From: JAVBMC01 sp031552845
Lineage (GTDB): Bacteria; Verrucomicrobiota; Kiritimatiellia; RFP12; DVOR01
Direction of reading: 5' to 3'
Length of the DNA: 64,000 bases
NCBI GenBank assembly: GCA_031552845.1
Contig: JAVBMC010000046.1
Span: 4,557 to 68,556, forward strand
The notes under the pieces are model-generated. The model ran no database searches and was not told the DNA's origin. It saw only the letters and a program-made list of their open reading frames with translations. Shown here piece after piece: positions 1 through 9,900 of this stretch (positions are counted from its first letter, which is position 1; each line of letters begins with the position of its first letter). The position numbers were made by a program, and so were the translations under genes.

Positions 1-1
1 G

Positions 2-358
2 AAGTTGTTGGCGGCTGAGGGATTGGAGCGCCCATGCGTTTCGGCGAGTTCGACGTTATGCCGAGAGAGTGATGGTTGGCTGTTGAGATATGGACCAACC
101 AAGGAAGAGGGATTCGCAGTGCTCGTGACGCCGGATTCGGTGCAGTTAATCAAAGATGCCTTTCTGGCCGACGAGGGCGTTCCTGCCCAGCCGATCGAAG
201 AGGTGCTGCCATTGACCAAGCAAACCCCAGAACGCTTCGCTGTTGGCGTACGTTGGTATGGGGGGAAGTGGGATGCAAGGGTTTACGAGGCTGGCAATTG
301 TGATCTGGGTTATGTGTCATTGGAGACTCTGCAGGAGTCGGCGGCGTCAACTCCCTAA
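2..358 (+). CDS. C-terminal end of an unrecognised protein (5' truncated)
   Basis: This frame is open from the first bases of the window and stops with TAA at 356-358, so about 118 residues of a longer protein are probably visible. A TTG at position 5 could in principle be a start, but no SD sequence can be seen because the window begins there. The residues are mixed and soluble-looking, with no membrane segment and a tyrosine/tryptophan-rich stretch (VRWYGGKWDARVYEAG) near the middle. I do not recognise a family. The next gene has its own promoter, so it need not be functionally linked. It could also be a short complete gene. Confidence 0.45.
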   Translation, partial: KLLAAEGLERPCVSASSTLCRESDGWLLRYGPTKEEGFAVLVTPDSVQLIKDAFLADEGVPAQPIEEVLPLTKQTPERFAVGVRWYGGKWDARVYEAGNCDLGYVSLETLQESAASTP

Positions 359-394
359 GTTGTGTAAGTTTGATTTTGGTGAAGGGGTTTTGGC

Positions 395-423
395 TTGCGG
401 TGGTCGGTAGGTTATGTTATAAC
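395..423 (+). promoter_or_regulatory. Putative sigma70 promoter of the DUF2341/LamG gene
   Basis: TTGCGG (395-400) and TATAAC (418-423) are separated by 17 bases. Transcription would start near 430, leaving a leader of about 60 nt that carries a short hairpin (GCGTCCCT with AGGGCG) and then AAGGAG (479-484) ahead of the ATG at 490. Confidence 0.5.
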
Positions 424-489
424 TATATAACTGTTGCGGGCGTCCCTGCGGAAGTAGGGCGTGGATAACATCTGTCAGAAGGAGCCGGT

Positions 490-3400
490 ATGAAGCGGGT
501 CATTGTTTTGGCGTGGGTGTGTGCGTGGTCAATGTTGGGGTTTGCGGAGGCGTTGAATGTCAGCGGCTTTACGCGGAAAATGAATATTACATTCAGCGGC
601 TGTGCGAATGAGTCAGTGCCGTTGACTAATTTTCCGGCACTCGTTGAGTTTCCTGTGGGGTTTGATTACAGCGGGTTTATGTCGGCAAATGGCGACGATT
701 TACGGTTTGCAGATGTAGCGGGCAATGAGCTGAGTTATGAGATCGATACGTGGGACACGAGCGGCCGGTCGTTGGTCTGGGTGCGGGTGCCGGAGTTGGT
801 GAAGGATACGGTGATTACGGTGTATTGGGGTAAGCCTTTGCCTGCACCGGTGTATGAAGATGATGCCAATGTCTGGTCGAGTGGTTATTTGGCGGTGTAT
901 CATTTCTCGGCAGGGCGGGAGATGAAGGATTCGTCGCGCTATGGAAATGATTTGACGACGAAGGTGGGCGTCACGCAGGGTGCCGGAGGTTTGTTGGGCG
1001 CGGCACCGCAGTTTGCAACGGCACCGACGGGAGCCAAGGGGCATTATTATTCGGCACCGCATTCGGATTCTCTGGGGGCAGCTTCGAAGGAGTTGACGCT
1101 GGAGGGGTGGACGTTTGACACGAATGCAACATCGCAGAATGATTGGCACCGGACAATGGTGACAAAGCGTAAAGATGCAAATACAGCGGTCGAATATGGG
1201 TTTGGGCTATTTAAGCTGGGGTCAACTACGGCGTCTGCGAATCTGAAGTGGAATCACAACAGCGGATCAACTCGAACGGGTTTTGCGGAGGGGTCGGCTG
1301 TGAATCAGTGGGTGCATATCGCCAGTACGTTTAATGCTGAGGCGGCGGAGCCGCGCGCGAGTCTGTATGTTAATGGTGCGTTGCTGAAGACGGGGAACAA
1401 TGCCGCGACGACCATTCCTCAGACCACGATGTCGCCGTTGTATATCGGTGTGCTGGATCCGGCTGCAGCGGGGTGCTGGGTGGGCCAGCTGGATGAGATT
1501 AGGATTTCGAACGTCGCGCGTTCGGCGGAGTGGATGGCAGCAACAGCGCAGACGGCGAAGTCTCCTGCAGCGTTTGCGGTTAACTCGACTGTGGAGATAG
1601 TTGTCACGGAGGAGCCTGTCGCGGAGATTATGTTGATTGATGTCCTGCCGGAAGGGGTTTCGCTGAATGGCGTGTTGGGAGCAGATGGTGGTGCGGCGAC
1701 TTCGTTGAAGCTGTGCTATGGGCGAATCAATGGCGGCGAAACGCTTGCCGAGTGGGAGGGGGTTGAGGACTTGGGCGTACAGCCGATTGGTGTATTCTCA
1801 ACTATGATTGAGCAGTCCGAGTTGCGGTATGACAAACAGTATTACTGCCGTTTGTATGCGGAGAATGCGAATAGTGTTGCGGTGTGGAGTCCTGTAAAGA
1901 CGTTTGTGACATGGGGTGTGCCGGTTCTGTCCGATATGTTCGCCTATGGCACGCAAACGGCGATCGAGACGGGCATCACGCTGACGGACTTGGGTGCAGC
2001 CCCGTCGGTGACGGTAAAGTTATATTGGGGCACTGCGTCTGATGATCTTGAGTTGATTCAGAGCTGGCCGGACTTGACGGCTGCTCAGGAACTGACGTTT
2101 TCCCCCCCGGATGTTGTTCAGGATGTCGCTTACTATTGTCAGTTTACGGTAGAGGGTTTGTTGCCGGGCGATGATGAGGTGACGGTTGTGGCGTCAGAAG
2201 TGTTGGAGGCTTCAGTCCTGCAGGGCAAGCATGGCGTGTGGACTTCGGCGCTGGATGGTAATTGGATCGATGTGGCGAATTGGCAGGATGGAATCATCGC
2301 GACAGGGGCAACGTATACGGCGACGATTTCTGCGGATCTCACTGCGAATCGTGTTATCACGTTGGGCGGAGGCGGGTGGACGGTTGGACATCTCGCGGCG
2401 AGCAATACGTCGGCAACGGTCGTCAATCGTTCGTGGACATTGGCCGCGCCAACTCAAGAATTCATAACGTATGATGCGGGCGGCCAGCCGAGTATTGTTG
2501 ATGTGGGCAGCAATACGGTTCTTATTTCGGGCATCTTTACCGCCAAGAATGACATCATCAAACGCGGCCCCGGTATTTTCCGTTTGGTCAGCCGCAATAA
2601 TGGTATAGTGGCGCGGTTCCTAAACACAATTTGGGTGGAGGAAGGAACCTTTGGAATTAACGAACCTTTCTGTTTGGAGGGGATGACTGTAGCACTAGGC
2701 GGGGCGGATGAATCTGTGACGGTCAATTCAACCGAGAATTCGTTGACGGGAACGCTTGGGCAAGAAGCGAACACTACCGGGTTACGTAATGGCGGGAAAA
2801 TCAAAGTGCTTGCGGGAGGCTCCGGCAAGATTGAGTTCCGATACTACTCATCTCCAAATGACGTGCTCTATTGGCCGCCTATTGAACTGGGCAAGACCGT
2901 GCATGTGCATACGGAATCAGCTAACACCTTCTCATTGGGCGGGCGCATCAGCGGCGCAGGTGGGTTTTATAAGACGGGGGCGGGGAAGTTTTTTCTCTAC
3001 AACAATCAGAACAGTTTCAGCGGCCCGATTACGGTGTCACAAGGTTCGTTGTTGGTCTGGATTTACGGTAGTGCAATTCCTGCCGGCAAGCGGATAGTTC
3101 TCGGTGATGAAAGCACGGGTAACTCTGCGGTTTATTTCCAAGTGTCCGGCGATACATCGGTTGGCAGTGATCGTACGTTTGTATTTACGGATACTGGGAG
3201 CACCGGCGGGGCGGGCTTTGCTAAATGCTGGGGGCATACGGGAGATTCCGCTATTCAAGGTGCTGTTCAGATTGATAGGAATATTACGATTGCGAATGCG
3301 ACCGACACCAGTAGACATACGTATGCATTTGCCGGCGTGATTTCGGGCGTTGGTAGAGTAGCTTATACATCGGATGTCGCAAAGGCGGCTACGATTACGC

Positions 3401-3819
3401 TGTCCGGACGCAATACGTACGAGGGCGGTTCGATCATCAACAGCGGCACGGTGATTGTCTCAAACAATGGTTGTCTGGGCACGGGCGATGTGACGTTGAC
3501 ACACACCAATTCAACTTTGAAGCTGAGTACCAGTGCCGAGAGCAACAATGCTGACTTCAATGGCATTTCTGATACTGCAACTCTAAGCATGATAGCCGGC
3601 AGCAAGATTGATTTCTCCGGCATTGCAGGCGAAGATAAGAAACTGGTTGCTGAGAACGTCGGCAAGTTCTATCTTGATGGTAAGTTGATGTTCCGCGGCA
3701 CGTATGGTGCGACAGGGAGCGGCGCACGTTATATCAATGATGATTTGTTTGTTGGTGCGGCGGGGGTTCTGCAGGTAACTGATGGTCCTGCTCCGGAAAC
3801 AATCTTGTTTGTGCAATAA
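490..3819 (+). CDS. Large secreted DUF2341/LamG/beta-strand-repeat protein
   Basis: This is a 1109-residue exported protein. A signal peptide covers about residues 1-21. Residues 50-115 fit DUF2341 (LVEFPVGFDYSGF, then DTSGRSLVWVRVPELV and VYWGKP). Residues 140-345 form a LamG/concanavalin-like domain (YHFSAGREMKDSSRYGNDL, WVGQLDEIRISNVARS). Residues 370-580 look like two Fn3/Ig-like modules. From about 590 to the end there are strand repeats of the autotransporter-associated type (GVWTSALDGNWIDVANWQDG, ITLSGRNTYEGG). DUF2341 with LamG usually marks glycan-binding surface proteins. The last third is clearly paralogous to the gene at 5222. The C-terminus GPAPETILFVQ recurs as a remnant just downstream. 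SD AAGGAG sits 5 nt before the ATG. The ligand is unknown. Confidence 0.8.
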   Translation: MKRVIVLAWVCAWSMLGFAEALNVSGFTRKMNITFSGCANESVPLTNFPALVEFPVGFDYSGFMSANGDDLRFADVAGNELSYEIDTWDTSGRSLVWVRVPELVKDTVITVYWGKPLPAPVYEDDANVWSSGYLAVYHFSAGREMKDSSRYGNDLTTKVGVTQGAGGLLGAAPQFATAPTGAKGHYYSAPHSDSLGAASKELTLEGWTFDTNATSQNDWHRTMVTKRKDANTAVEYGFGLFKLGSTTASANLKWNHNSGSTRTGFAEGSAVNQWVHIASTFNAEAAEPRASLYVNGALLKTGNNAATTIPQTTMSPLYIGVLDPAAAGCWVGQLDEIRISNVARSAEWMAATAQTAKSPAAFAVNSTVEIVVTEEPVAEIMLIDVLPEGVSLNGVLGADGGAATSLKLCYGRINGGETLAEWEGVEDLGVQPIGVFSTMIEQSELRYDKQYYCRLYAENANSVAVWSPVKTFVTWGVPVLSDMFAYGTQTAIETGITLTDLGAAPSVTVKLYWGTASDDLELIQSWPDLTAAQELTFSPPDVVQDVAYYCQFTVEGLLPGDDEVTVVASEVLEASVLQGKHGVWTSALDGNWIDVANWQDGIIATGATYTATISADLTANRVITLGGGGWTVGHLAASNTSATVVNRSWTLAAPTQEFITYDAGGQPSIVDVGSNTVLISGIFTAKNDIIKRGPGIFRLVSRNNGIVARFLNTIWVEEGTFGINEPFCLEGMTVALGGADESVTVNSTENSLTGTLGQEANTTGLRNGGKIKVLAGGSGKIEFRYYSSPNDVLYWPPIELGKTVHVHTESANTFSLGGRISGAGGFYKTGAGKFFLYNNQNSFSGPITVSQGSLLVWIYGSAIPAGKRIVLGDESTGNSAVYFQVSGDTSVGSDRTFVFTDTGSTGGAGFAKCWGHTGDSAIQGAVQIDRNITIANATDTSRHTYAFAGVISGVGRVAYTSDVAKAATITLSGRNTYEGGSIINSGTVIVSNNGCLGTGDVTLTHTNSTLKLSTSAESNNADFNGISDTATLSMIAGSKIDFSGIAGEDKKLVAENVGKFYLDGKLMFRGTYGATGSGARYINDDLFVGAAGVLQVTDGPAPETILFVQ

Positions 3820-3843
3820 TAACAGAATGGATGTAAGGGAGGG

Positions 3844-3897
3844 ATGAGGCAAATCAGCAACGGGCCTTCGCCCGAAACCGTGCTGATGGTGAATTAA
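3844..3897 (+). pseudogene. Duplicated C-terminal tail remnant of a strand-repeat protein
   Basis: Past the stop codon of the preceding gene, in the same reading frame, there is a 17-codon stretch reading GPSPETVLMVN before its own TAA. It closely resembles the last residues of the preceding protein (GPAPETILFVQ). A purine-rich AAGGGAGGG lies directly before its ATG, so a tiny peptide is possible. The simpler reading is the leftover 3' end of a deleted tandem paralogue. It ends just before the terminator. Confidence 0.5.
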
Positions 3898-3910
3898 GCA
3901 AGAAGGGTTG

Positions 3911-3944
3911 GGGGCAGTTGCCGTCATGGTGCCTGCCCCTTTTT
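3911..3944 (+). terminator. Rho-independent terminator
   Basis: GGGGCAG (3911-3917) pairs with CTGCCCC (3933-3939) and is followed directly by a T run (3940-3944). It closes the transcription unit of the strand-repeat gene. The terminator after HU-like gene A (13979-14013) has the same GGGGCAG/CTGCCCC base. Confidence 0.75.
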
Positions 3945-4068
3945 ATTTCCACTCGATTCGTGCGGAAACTCTGAGCCTCATCGCAGAACGCCAATAGAAA
4001 ATCGCAGGTAACAAGCGGGAAAGAGGAGGCAGTGTTTGAACTTTTCCAACTTGAGGCTTTCTTTTTGC

Positions 4069-4111
4069 TTTACAAGTGGACTAAAATGGTCTACATTGGA
4101 CTTGTTTTAGT
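4069..4111 (+). promoter_or_regulatory. Promoter overlapped by nested inverted repeats (likely operator)
   Basis: TTTACA (4069-4074), a 17-base spacer and TACATT (4092-4097) form a plausible promoter. Two exact inverted repeats cover it: ACAAGT (4072-4077) with ACTTGT (4100-4105), and ACTAAAA (4080-4086) with TTTTAGT (4105-4111). An imperfect GTGGAC/GTCTAC pair lies inside. GntR-type domains bind short palindromes, so autoregulation of the gene starting just downstream is the natural inference. The whole site lies within 45 bp of its start codon. Confidence 0.6.
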
Positions 4112-4128
4112 TTATGAGGGGTAAGGTT

Positions 4129-5208
4129 GTGCGTTTTTCCAGCAGGCAGTTAGAGCATGAGTTTAGGAGGCGGATTGTGACCGGCGTCTATTTGCCGGGT
4201 GAGCGGATTCCGGCGGAGCGCAATGTTGCAGAGGAGTTTGCGTGCAGCCGGGGGACTGTGTCGAAGGTGATGGCGGCGTTGGTGGCTGATGGGTTGTTGG
4301 AACAGGTGCAGGGGGCGGGAGCTTTTGTGACGGAGGCTGCGGGGCGGCCGCAGAGGTGTGAGCCGGTGGTTGCGCAGGGAGAGGGAAAGGTGATTCATTA
4401 TTTGAGTCCTGCGGTGGATGGGCGGGTGGTGAATTCTCGGAACTGCGTACTGGAGGGGTTGCATGAGGTGTTAGTGCCTCAAGGGTATACGGTGGCGGTC
4501 AGTTTTTATGGGAGCGGGAAGGAGTATGCGGCGGCGATGGGGCGGCTGCAGAGTGCGGGGGCGGCGGGGGCGGTGATTTGGGCGCAGCCGGATCAGCAGG
4601 GGGTGGCGGTGTTGAAGCGGCTATTGAGTAGCGGGTTGCCTGTGGTTTTGATTGATACGTATCTGCCGGAGGTGGCGTGTGATTGGGTGGTGTCGGATAA
4701 TGCAAGGGGTGCCGAGGCGATGGTGGGGCATTTGGCGGCGCGGGGGCATCGGGAGATTTGTTATTTGACGGCGGCACCGGATCGATCGTCGGTGAGTGAC
4801 CGTTTGGCGGGTTTTTTGCGCGGGATGGTGGCGAATCGATTGCCTGTCGAGGCGGCTTCGGTGGTGGAGGTTGCGGGGGGCGAACTGGCGACTAGGCTGG
4901 CGGCTGTTTTGCAGCGGCGGAAACGCCCGACGGCGTTGATGGCGTCGCATGATGTATTGGCAATTGAGGTGTTGGAGTTTCTGAAGCGCAAGGGGATCTG
5001 CGTGCCGCAGGAGATGGCTGTAGCGGGGTTTGATGGGATTGAGTCGGGTACGTTGACGTCGCCGGCATTGACGACGTTGAAGCAGGATTTTAGGGCGATG
5101 GCTGTGCATGCCGCGAATATTTTGCCGGAGCGTTTGAATGGATTGCCGCCGCAGATTGTTGTGCAGCGGATGATTCAACCGCGCTTGGTGATACGTCGAT
5201 CTACATGA
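4129..5208 (+). CDS. GntR-headed, LacI/GalR-type transcriptional regulator
   Basis: The N-terminal 70 residues form a GntR winged helix (LEHEFRRRIVTGVYLPGERI, AEEFACSRGTVSKVMAALV, GLLEQVQGAGAFV). Residues from about 90 on form a periplasmic-binding-type sensor domain (GAVIWAQPDQQGV, PVVLIDTYLPEVACDWVVSD, GHREICYLTAAPDRSSVSDR, AVAGFDGIESGTLTSPALTT) like that of LacI-family repressors. This architecture is known from AraR-type sugar-responsive repressors, so a sugar or glycan fragment is the likely effector. I chose the GTG at 4129 because GAGGGG (4116-4121) sits 7 nt before it. An in-frame ATG at 4114 has no SD and would add five residues. It lies directly upstream of a strand-repeat protein and a DUF4838 protein, its likely targets. 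Confidence 0.85.
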   Translation: MRFSSRQLEHEFRRRIVTGVYLPGERIPAERNVAEEFACSRGTVSKVMAALVADGLLEQVQGAGAFVTEAAGRPQRCEPVVAQGEGKVIHYLSPAVDGRVVNSRNCVLEGLHEVLVPQGYTVAVSFYGSGKEYAAAMGRLQSAGAAGAVIWAQPDQQGVAVLKRLLSSGLPVVLIDTYLPEVACDWVVSDNARGAEAMVGHLAARGHREICYLTAAPDRSSVSDRLAGFLRGMVANRLPVEAASVVEVAGGELATRLAAVLQRRKRPTALMASHDVLAIEVLEFLKRKGICVPQEMAVAGFDGIESGTLTSPALTTLKQDFRAMAVHAANILPERLNGLPPQIVVQRMIQPRLVIRRST

Positions 5209-5221
5209 AGGAGTAGTGAGT

Positions 5222-6919
5222 ATGAAAGCAAGAATATGGTTGGAAGTAGTGGTGTGCGGGCTCATCGCGGCAAGCATTGGCTTTGCGGCAGATGTTGAGG
5301 AGCGGAACGGCACGTGGATTGCCACGGGGAATGGCAATTGGATGGATGGAGGCAATTGGATGGATGGGTTGGTTGCGACCGGGGCGACTTATACGGCTGC
5401 GTTGTTGGCGCCGATTACAGCGGAGCGTACGATTACGCTTGGCGGAGCGGGGTATGTGATCGGACATTTGGCCGTCACGAATACCAGCACGGCTTCAGCG
5501 CGCTGGGTTTTGTCGAGCAACGGCGGTAAGGAGTTCATGTTTTATGACAATGGTGAGGAGGCGGCAGAGATCGAGATTGGTTCTAATTCAACGCTGCGGA
5601 CGGGGTTCTTTACGGCGGCGGGAAATGTTGTCAAGAGCGGCGTGGGTCAGTTGCAGCTGGCTAATGCTAATACCAATGCGCTGGCACAATTTAATAACAC
5701 GCTGTTTGTACAGGAGGGGTGGCTGCAATTGGATAATGGTTCGGCAGTTGCACGGATGTCTCAGGTTGTGTTGGGAGGGGGCGACCGTGATGTCACGATT
5801 TCATGTGGTAATTTCGGCGGCAGCGATTCGGCCTCCGATGGCGTGCTGGGGTCGTCATTCCGTGTGCCGGCGGAAGGCTCCGGGCAGGTTACGTTGTTTT
5901 GGAATACCGCGAATAATATCAACTATCGACAGAGTTGGACGGTTGATAAGAAGCTGGTCTTGGATGTCCGTACTATGGGCGTGTTGTTTCGTAACAACGT
6001 CTCAGGGAGCGGGATGCTTTATAAAACAGGCGCGGGGAGTGTCCGTTTGATGAACAGTAGTCCTTTCAGCGGGGCGGTAGTCGTTGCGCAGGGCAGCTTC
6101 TTATTTGAGAATGGATTCACGTTTTTGAACGCAGCAGAACAGCGCCTGACTGTTGGCGATGAATCCAGCAGTGCGGCGAGTGCGTCTATCGGAGTTGGAA
6201 AGGGTGCGACCCTTGCGGCGGGCGCGTTCATTCATTTTACAGACTGGGTCGGGAATAACGCGCAGATTACGACGTATAATTCCGGCAACAACGATACGAT
6301 GTCAACGATTGCTTCGTCCATACAGATTGACCGTAATGTTTCTGTTTGCAACAACCAAATCAATCCCGGGTCGAGTCAGCCCAATAAGGTTGGCATTTTA
6401 TTGTCAGGCATTATCAGCGGTACGGGCGGCTTAGTGTTTAACAACGGAGCCGCGCACATCACCAAGAACTTGCAGCTGAATGCGCAAAACACTTACAGCG
6501 GAGGCACGGTTATTTCGAATTGCATCCTGCGCGTGCGCGACAATGACGGCAACGCAAATCTGTCGGCAGGTGGCAAACTGGGTACGGGGGATGTGACGAT
6601 TGGAGAAAACGGTATTTTGCGGTTGTATGTCCCTAGCGTTGCCGTGCGTGAGATGAATGCGATTGATGATGATGCGTCGCTGATCATTGAGGAGGGGGGG
6701 TGCCTTGATGCAATGACGTGGGATAATTATAGTTTGACCGGTGGCTCGCCGGTTGAGAAGGTGAAGAATCTGAAGTTGGACGGAGTGTGGCAATATCGCG
6801 GCACTTACGGCGGAACCGGCAGTGGTGCGCAAAAGGAGCTGCCTGATTATTTTGGAGCGAAGGTTGTGGTTCGCGTCACAGAGGGTTTTCAAGGACCTTC
6901 GGTGTTGGTGCTGCAGTAG
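5222..6919 (+). CDS. Secreted autotransporter-type beta-strand-repeat protein
   Basis: This 565-residue protein has a signal peptide (about residues 1-22, ending SIGFAA) followed entirely by G/N/T-rich strand repeats. Examples are NGNWMDGGNWMDGLVATGA, ITLGGAGYVIGHLAVTNTST, NTYSGGTVISN and LGTGDVTIGENGILRLYV. It aligns along its length with the C-terminal half of the protein at 490. It ends GPSVLVLQ, resembling that protein's GPAPETILFVQ tail. AAGGAG (5208-5213) lies 8 nt before the ATG. The regulator's TGA (5206-5208) is only 13 bp upstream, so the two are probably cotranscribed. The likely role is a surface or secreted adhesin or glycan-binding fibre. No enzyme motif is visible. Confidence 0.75.
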   Translation: MKARIWLEVVVCGLIAASIGFAADVEERNGTWIATGNGNWMDGGNWMDGLVATGATYTAALLAPITAERTITLGGAGYVIGHLAVTNTSTASARWVLSSNGGKEFMFYDNGEEAAEIEIGSNSTLRTGFFTAAGNVVKSGVGQLQLANANTNALAQFNNTLFVQEGWLQLDNGSAVARMSQVVLGGGDRDVTISCGNFGGSDSASDGVLGSSFRVPAEGSGQVTLFWNTANNINYRQSWTVDKKLVLDVRTMGVLFRNNVSGSGMLYKTGAGSVRLMNSSPFSGAVVVAQGSFLFENGFTFLNAAEQRLTVGDESSSAASASIGVGKGATLAAGAFIHFTDWVGNNAQITTYNSGNNDTMSTIASSIQIDRNVSVCNNQINPGSSQPNKVGILLSGIISGTGGLVFNNGAAHITKNLQLNAQNTYSGGTVISNCILRVRDNDGNANLSAGGKLGTGDVTIGENGILRLYVPSVAVREMNAIDDDASLIIEEGGCLDAMTWDNYSLTGGSPVEKVKNLKLDGVWQYRGTYGGTGSGAQKELPDYFGAKVVVRVTEGFQGPSVLVLQ

Positions 6920-6955
6920 GGGTTGAGCGGGGAAAAGCTTCTAAAGGGGATAAGG

Positions 6956-9900
6956 ATGAAAAATGTAGTGTTGTGGGTTGGAATGTTGTGCGCGGTCTCC
7001 CTTTTTGCTCAGGTGCGGAATGGCGATTTCGCTAAAGGCAAAGAGGCATGGTGGGGTGAAGGCAAATGGCAGGCAGCCGACAGTGCATTGCAAGTGCAGA
7101 GCGGCTACGTGTGCCAAGATAAGATCAGTGTCGAGGGCGGCAAGCGGTATAAGATCAGTTTTCGCGGTAAGGGGCAGGGCGCTTATGCACAACTGAGCTG
7201 GCGTGGCGGGGGCGTTGATGGCGGGTGGTATGGTCCGGCATCAGTCAAGATGGATTGGGGGAACGAAAAAGCACTGGCTCTCTGTGTCGATGGCGATGTT
7301 TGGAAGACCTACTCTGCCGTAGTGAAAGCGCCCGCAGGGGTTAATCAGGCGTTGATTTATTTGCGCAAGATGCCGAAGTCCGAGGGCGTGGCTTACTATG
7401 ATGATGTCACGCTAGTTGAAACGCAAGAGCAGGTTGTGCGTCCGGTGGGAACAGTGTTCGGCGTGATTAAGAATGGTGACTTTGCTAAAGGTAAGGAGAC
7501 TTGGTGGGGCGAGGGCACATGGAATGTTGTGAATCAAGCCTTGTGCGTGCAGAGTGGATTTGCCTGTCAGGATAATATCAACGTCGAGGGCGGCAAGCGC
7601 TATAAGCTGTCGCTGCGGATGAAGTGCGAGGGATTGCCGGAAGATGGCGCGTATGTGCAGGTGAGCTATCGCGGAGATGGCGTTGATGGCGGTTGGCGTG
7701 GTCCGCGCACGGTCAAGCTGCCGTGGGGCGGTGAGCGTGCTGTCGCAGTCGATGGGGGGACGAAGGATTGGACAACATATAGCTGCGTACTGGCGCCGCC
7801 GGATGGTGCAGAACAGATGCTGGTTTATCTGCGCAAACGTCCGAAGGTCGAGGGGACGGTATGGTATGACGATGTGACGCTGAGTGAAACGCAGGAGGCG
7901 GAGACAACCGCGGCGGCGCTTCGGCGTGAAGTGTTGGCAAAGCAGGTCTTTGGCGGTGCGCCGGGTAACGGCGAGTATCGCATTGTGGTCTCTGAGAATT
8001 GTGATTTGATTGAGCTGAATGCCGCGAAGGAGCTGGCAGAGTATTTGGGGCAAATCACGGGCAAACATTATCTGCCGTTGCTCAAGGATACGGATAAAAT
8101 CCAGCCGCCGTATATCGCAGTCGGGCGCGGCAACAAACTGCTGTCGACGAAGCCCGCGTGGGAGAAGTTAGGTGCAGATGGATTTGTCGTGCAGTCGGAT
8201 GGAAATGTTTATTTAGCCGGGGGTACGCCGGGGGCGACGATGTATGCGGTGAATTGGTTCCTCGATCATCAATTAGGCGTGAAGTGGCTGGCGCCGGATT
8301 ATACGTTTGTGCCTAAGCGCAGCCAGTTGAGCATTTCAAAGTCCTCGACGGTGCAGGTGCCGCGCTTCAATTTTCGTCAGATTCTCGGGCATGAAGGACA
8401 GGATAAGGCGTTTGCCGCGCACAACCTGCTCAATGGCAGTTCGCATGGTGCTTACAGCATTATTCCTCCGGCCGAAATTGACCACTTTGATTATTCCTGG
8501 CAGCGTCCCGGCATGACGGCTTCGTTCTATCAGCTGCTGCCGCCCAAGGATCATCAGGCCAAGAATCCACAGTGGTATGCGGGCGGACAGCTGGCGATGA
8601 TGAATGACGGCATGCGCGCCGCACTGGCGGATGCGATTGGCCGCCGTCTCGCTAAAGAACCCAACTATGGCGACTATTGGTTTGGATTGATGGATAACGA
8701 TTGGGGCTGGGATATGGACGGCGAGAGCCGCGCCTTCGCACAGAAGCACGGTTGTGTTCCATCGGCACCGCTCTTTGATATGGTGAAGGATGTCGCACGG
8801 CGCGTGCAGCAGAAATATCCGAAAGCTAAGTTTGCATCCAACGCTTATCATTGGGGATTCAATCCGCCTAGAAACTTGGAGATTCCTGACAGCATCCGTG
8901 TGTTTCCGATGACCATTCATCTTGACTACAGCACACCGCTCAATGTTGGACGCAACGTCCATCTTGGCCGCGACTTGGAGCAGTGGAATGCGACTGCCAA
9001 GAATATCCTCTTGTGGGATCACGTTGTCAACTTCCATGGGTTCATCCAACCGACGCCTAATCTTTATCCTATTGCGGAAACGATCAAATGGCTGGATGGG
9101 TTGAAGAACATTCAAGGCTACTTTGCAGAGGCCAGCTGGAATACGAAGGGGTCGGAGTTCGCCTCTTTGCGCACGTGGCTGATGGCGCGGCTGTTGTGGG
9201 ACCCGAAGGCCGATTACAAGAAAGCGGTTGAAGAATATTGTGATGCCTACTTCGGTGCCGCCGGAAAGATCATGAGGGATTACATTGACTATATGCATGT
9301 GTATTCCGTGCAGACGCGCTCGCCCATCTGGGAGAAGGTCAATGTTGATGCGCCGATGCTGACGCTTGACTTCATCGTCAAGGCCGATGCGATGATGGCG
9401 CAGGCGGCGCAGTTGGTGAAGGATGACCCCGTCCGCTTGAAGCACGTAAACCAAGTCCGCGTGACGATTGACTATGTGGCGCTGTTGCGCCGACAGGAGT
9501 TTGAACGTGAAGCTGCGAAGCGTGGCATCAAATGGAACTCCGATCGTGCCAACCGTACGGCTCGCGCCAAGGCGATTGCCGAAGCTGAAGGCATCAAGCA
9601 ATACCGCCAGAGCGGTCCCATGAGTGAGTTCTTTGAGATTATCGAGATGGACAGAAAGCCCTCTGCTCTGCCCGTCGAGTTTGCTAACGTCAAGCCGGAG
9701 AATATCCGCGAAGTGCAAGACCTTGGGTTCAACCGTTATTACAATACGACTGTGCTTGTGACTGACCCAAAGGCATCTGACGGAATCACCGCGCGGCTCG
9801 AAGGTAAGAACGGCGCCCCGCTCATTCAAGCCAAACACCACCTCCTGCCCGAAGAGGGTGAGTGGGATGTTTACGCGCAAGTCCGCGTTGAAGCAGACGG

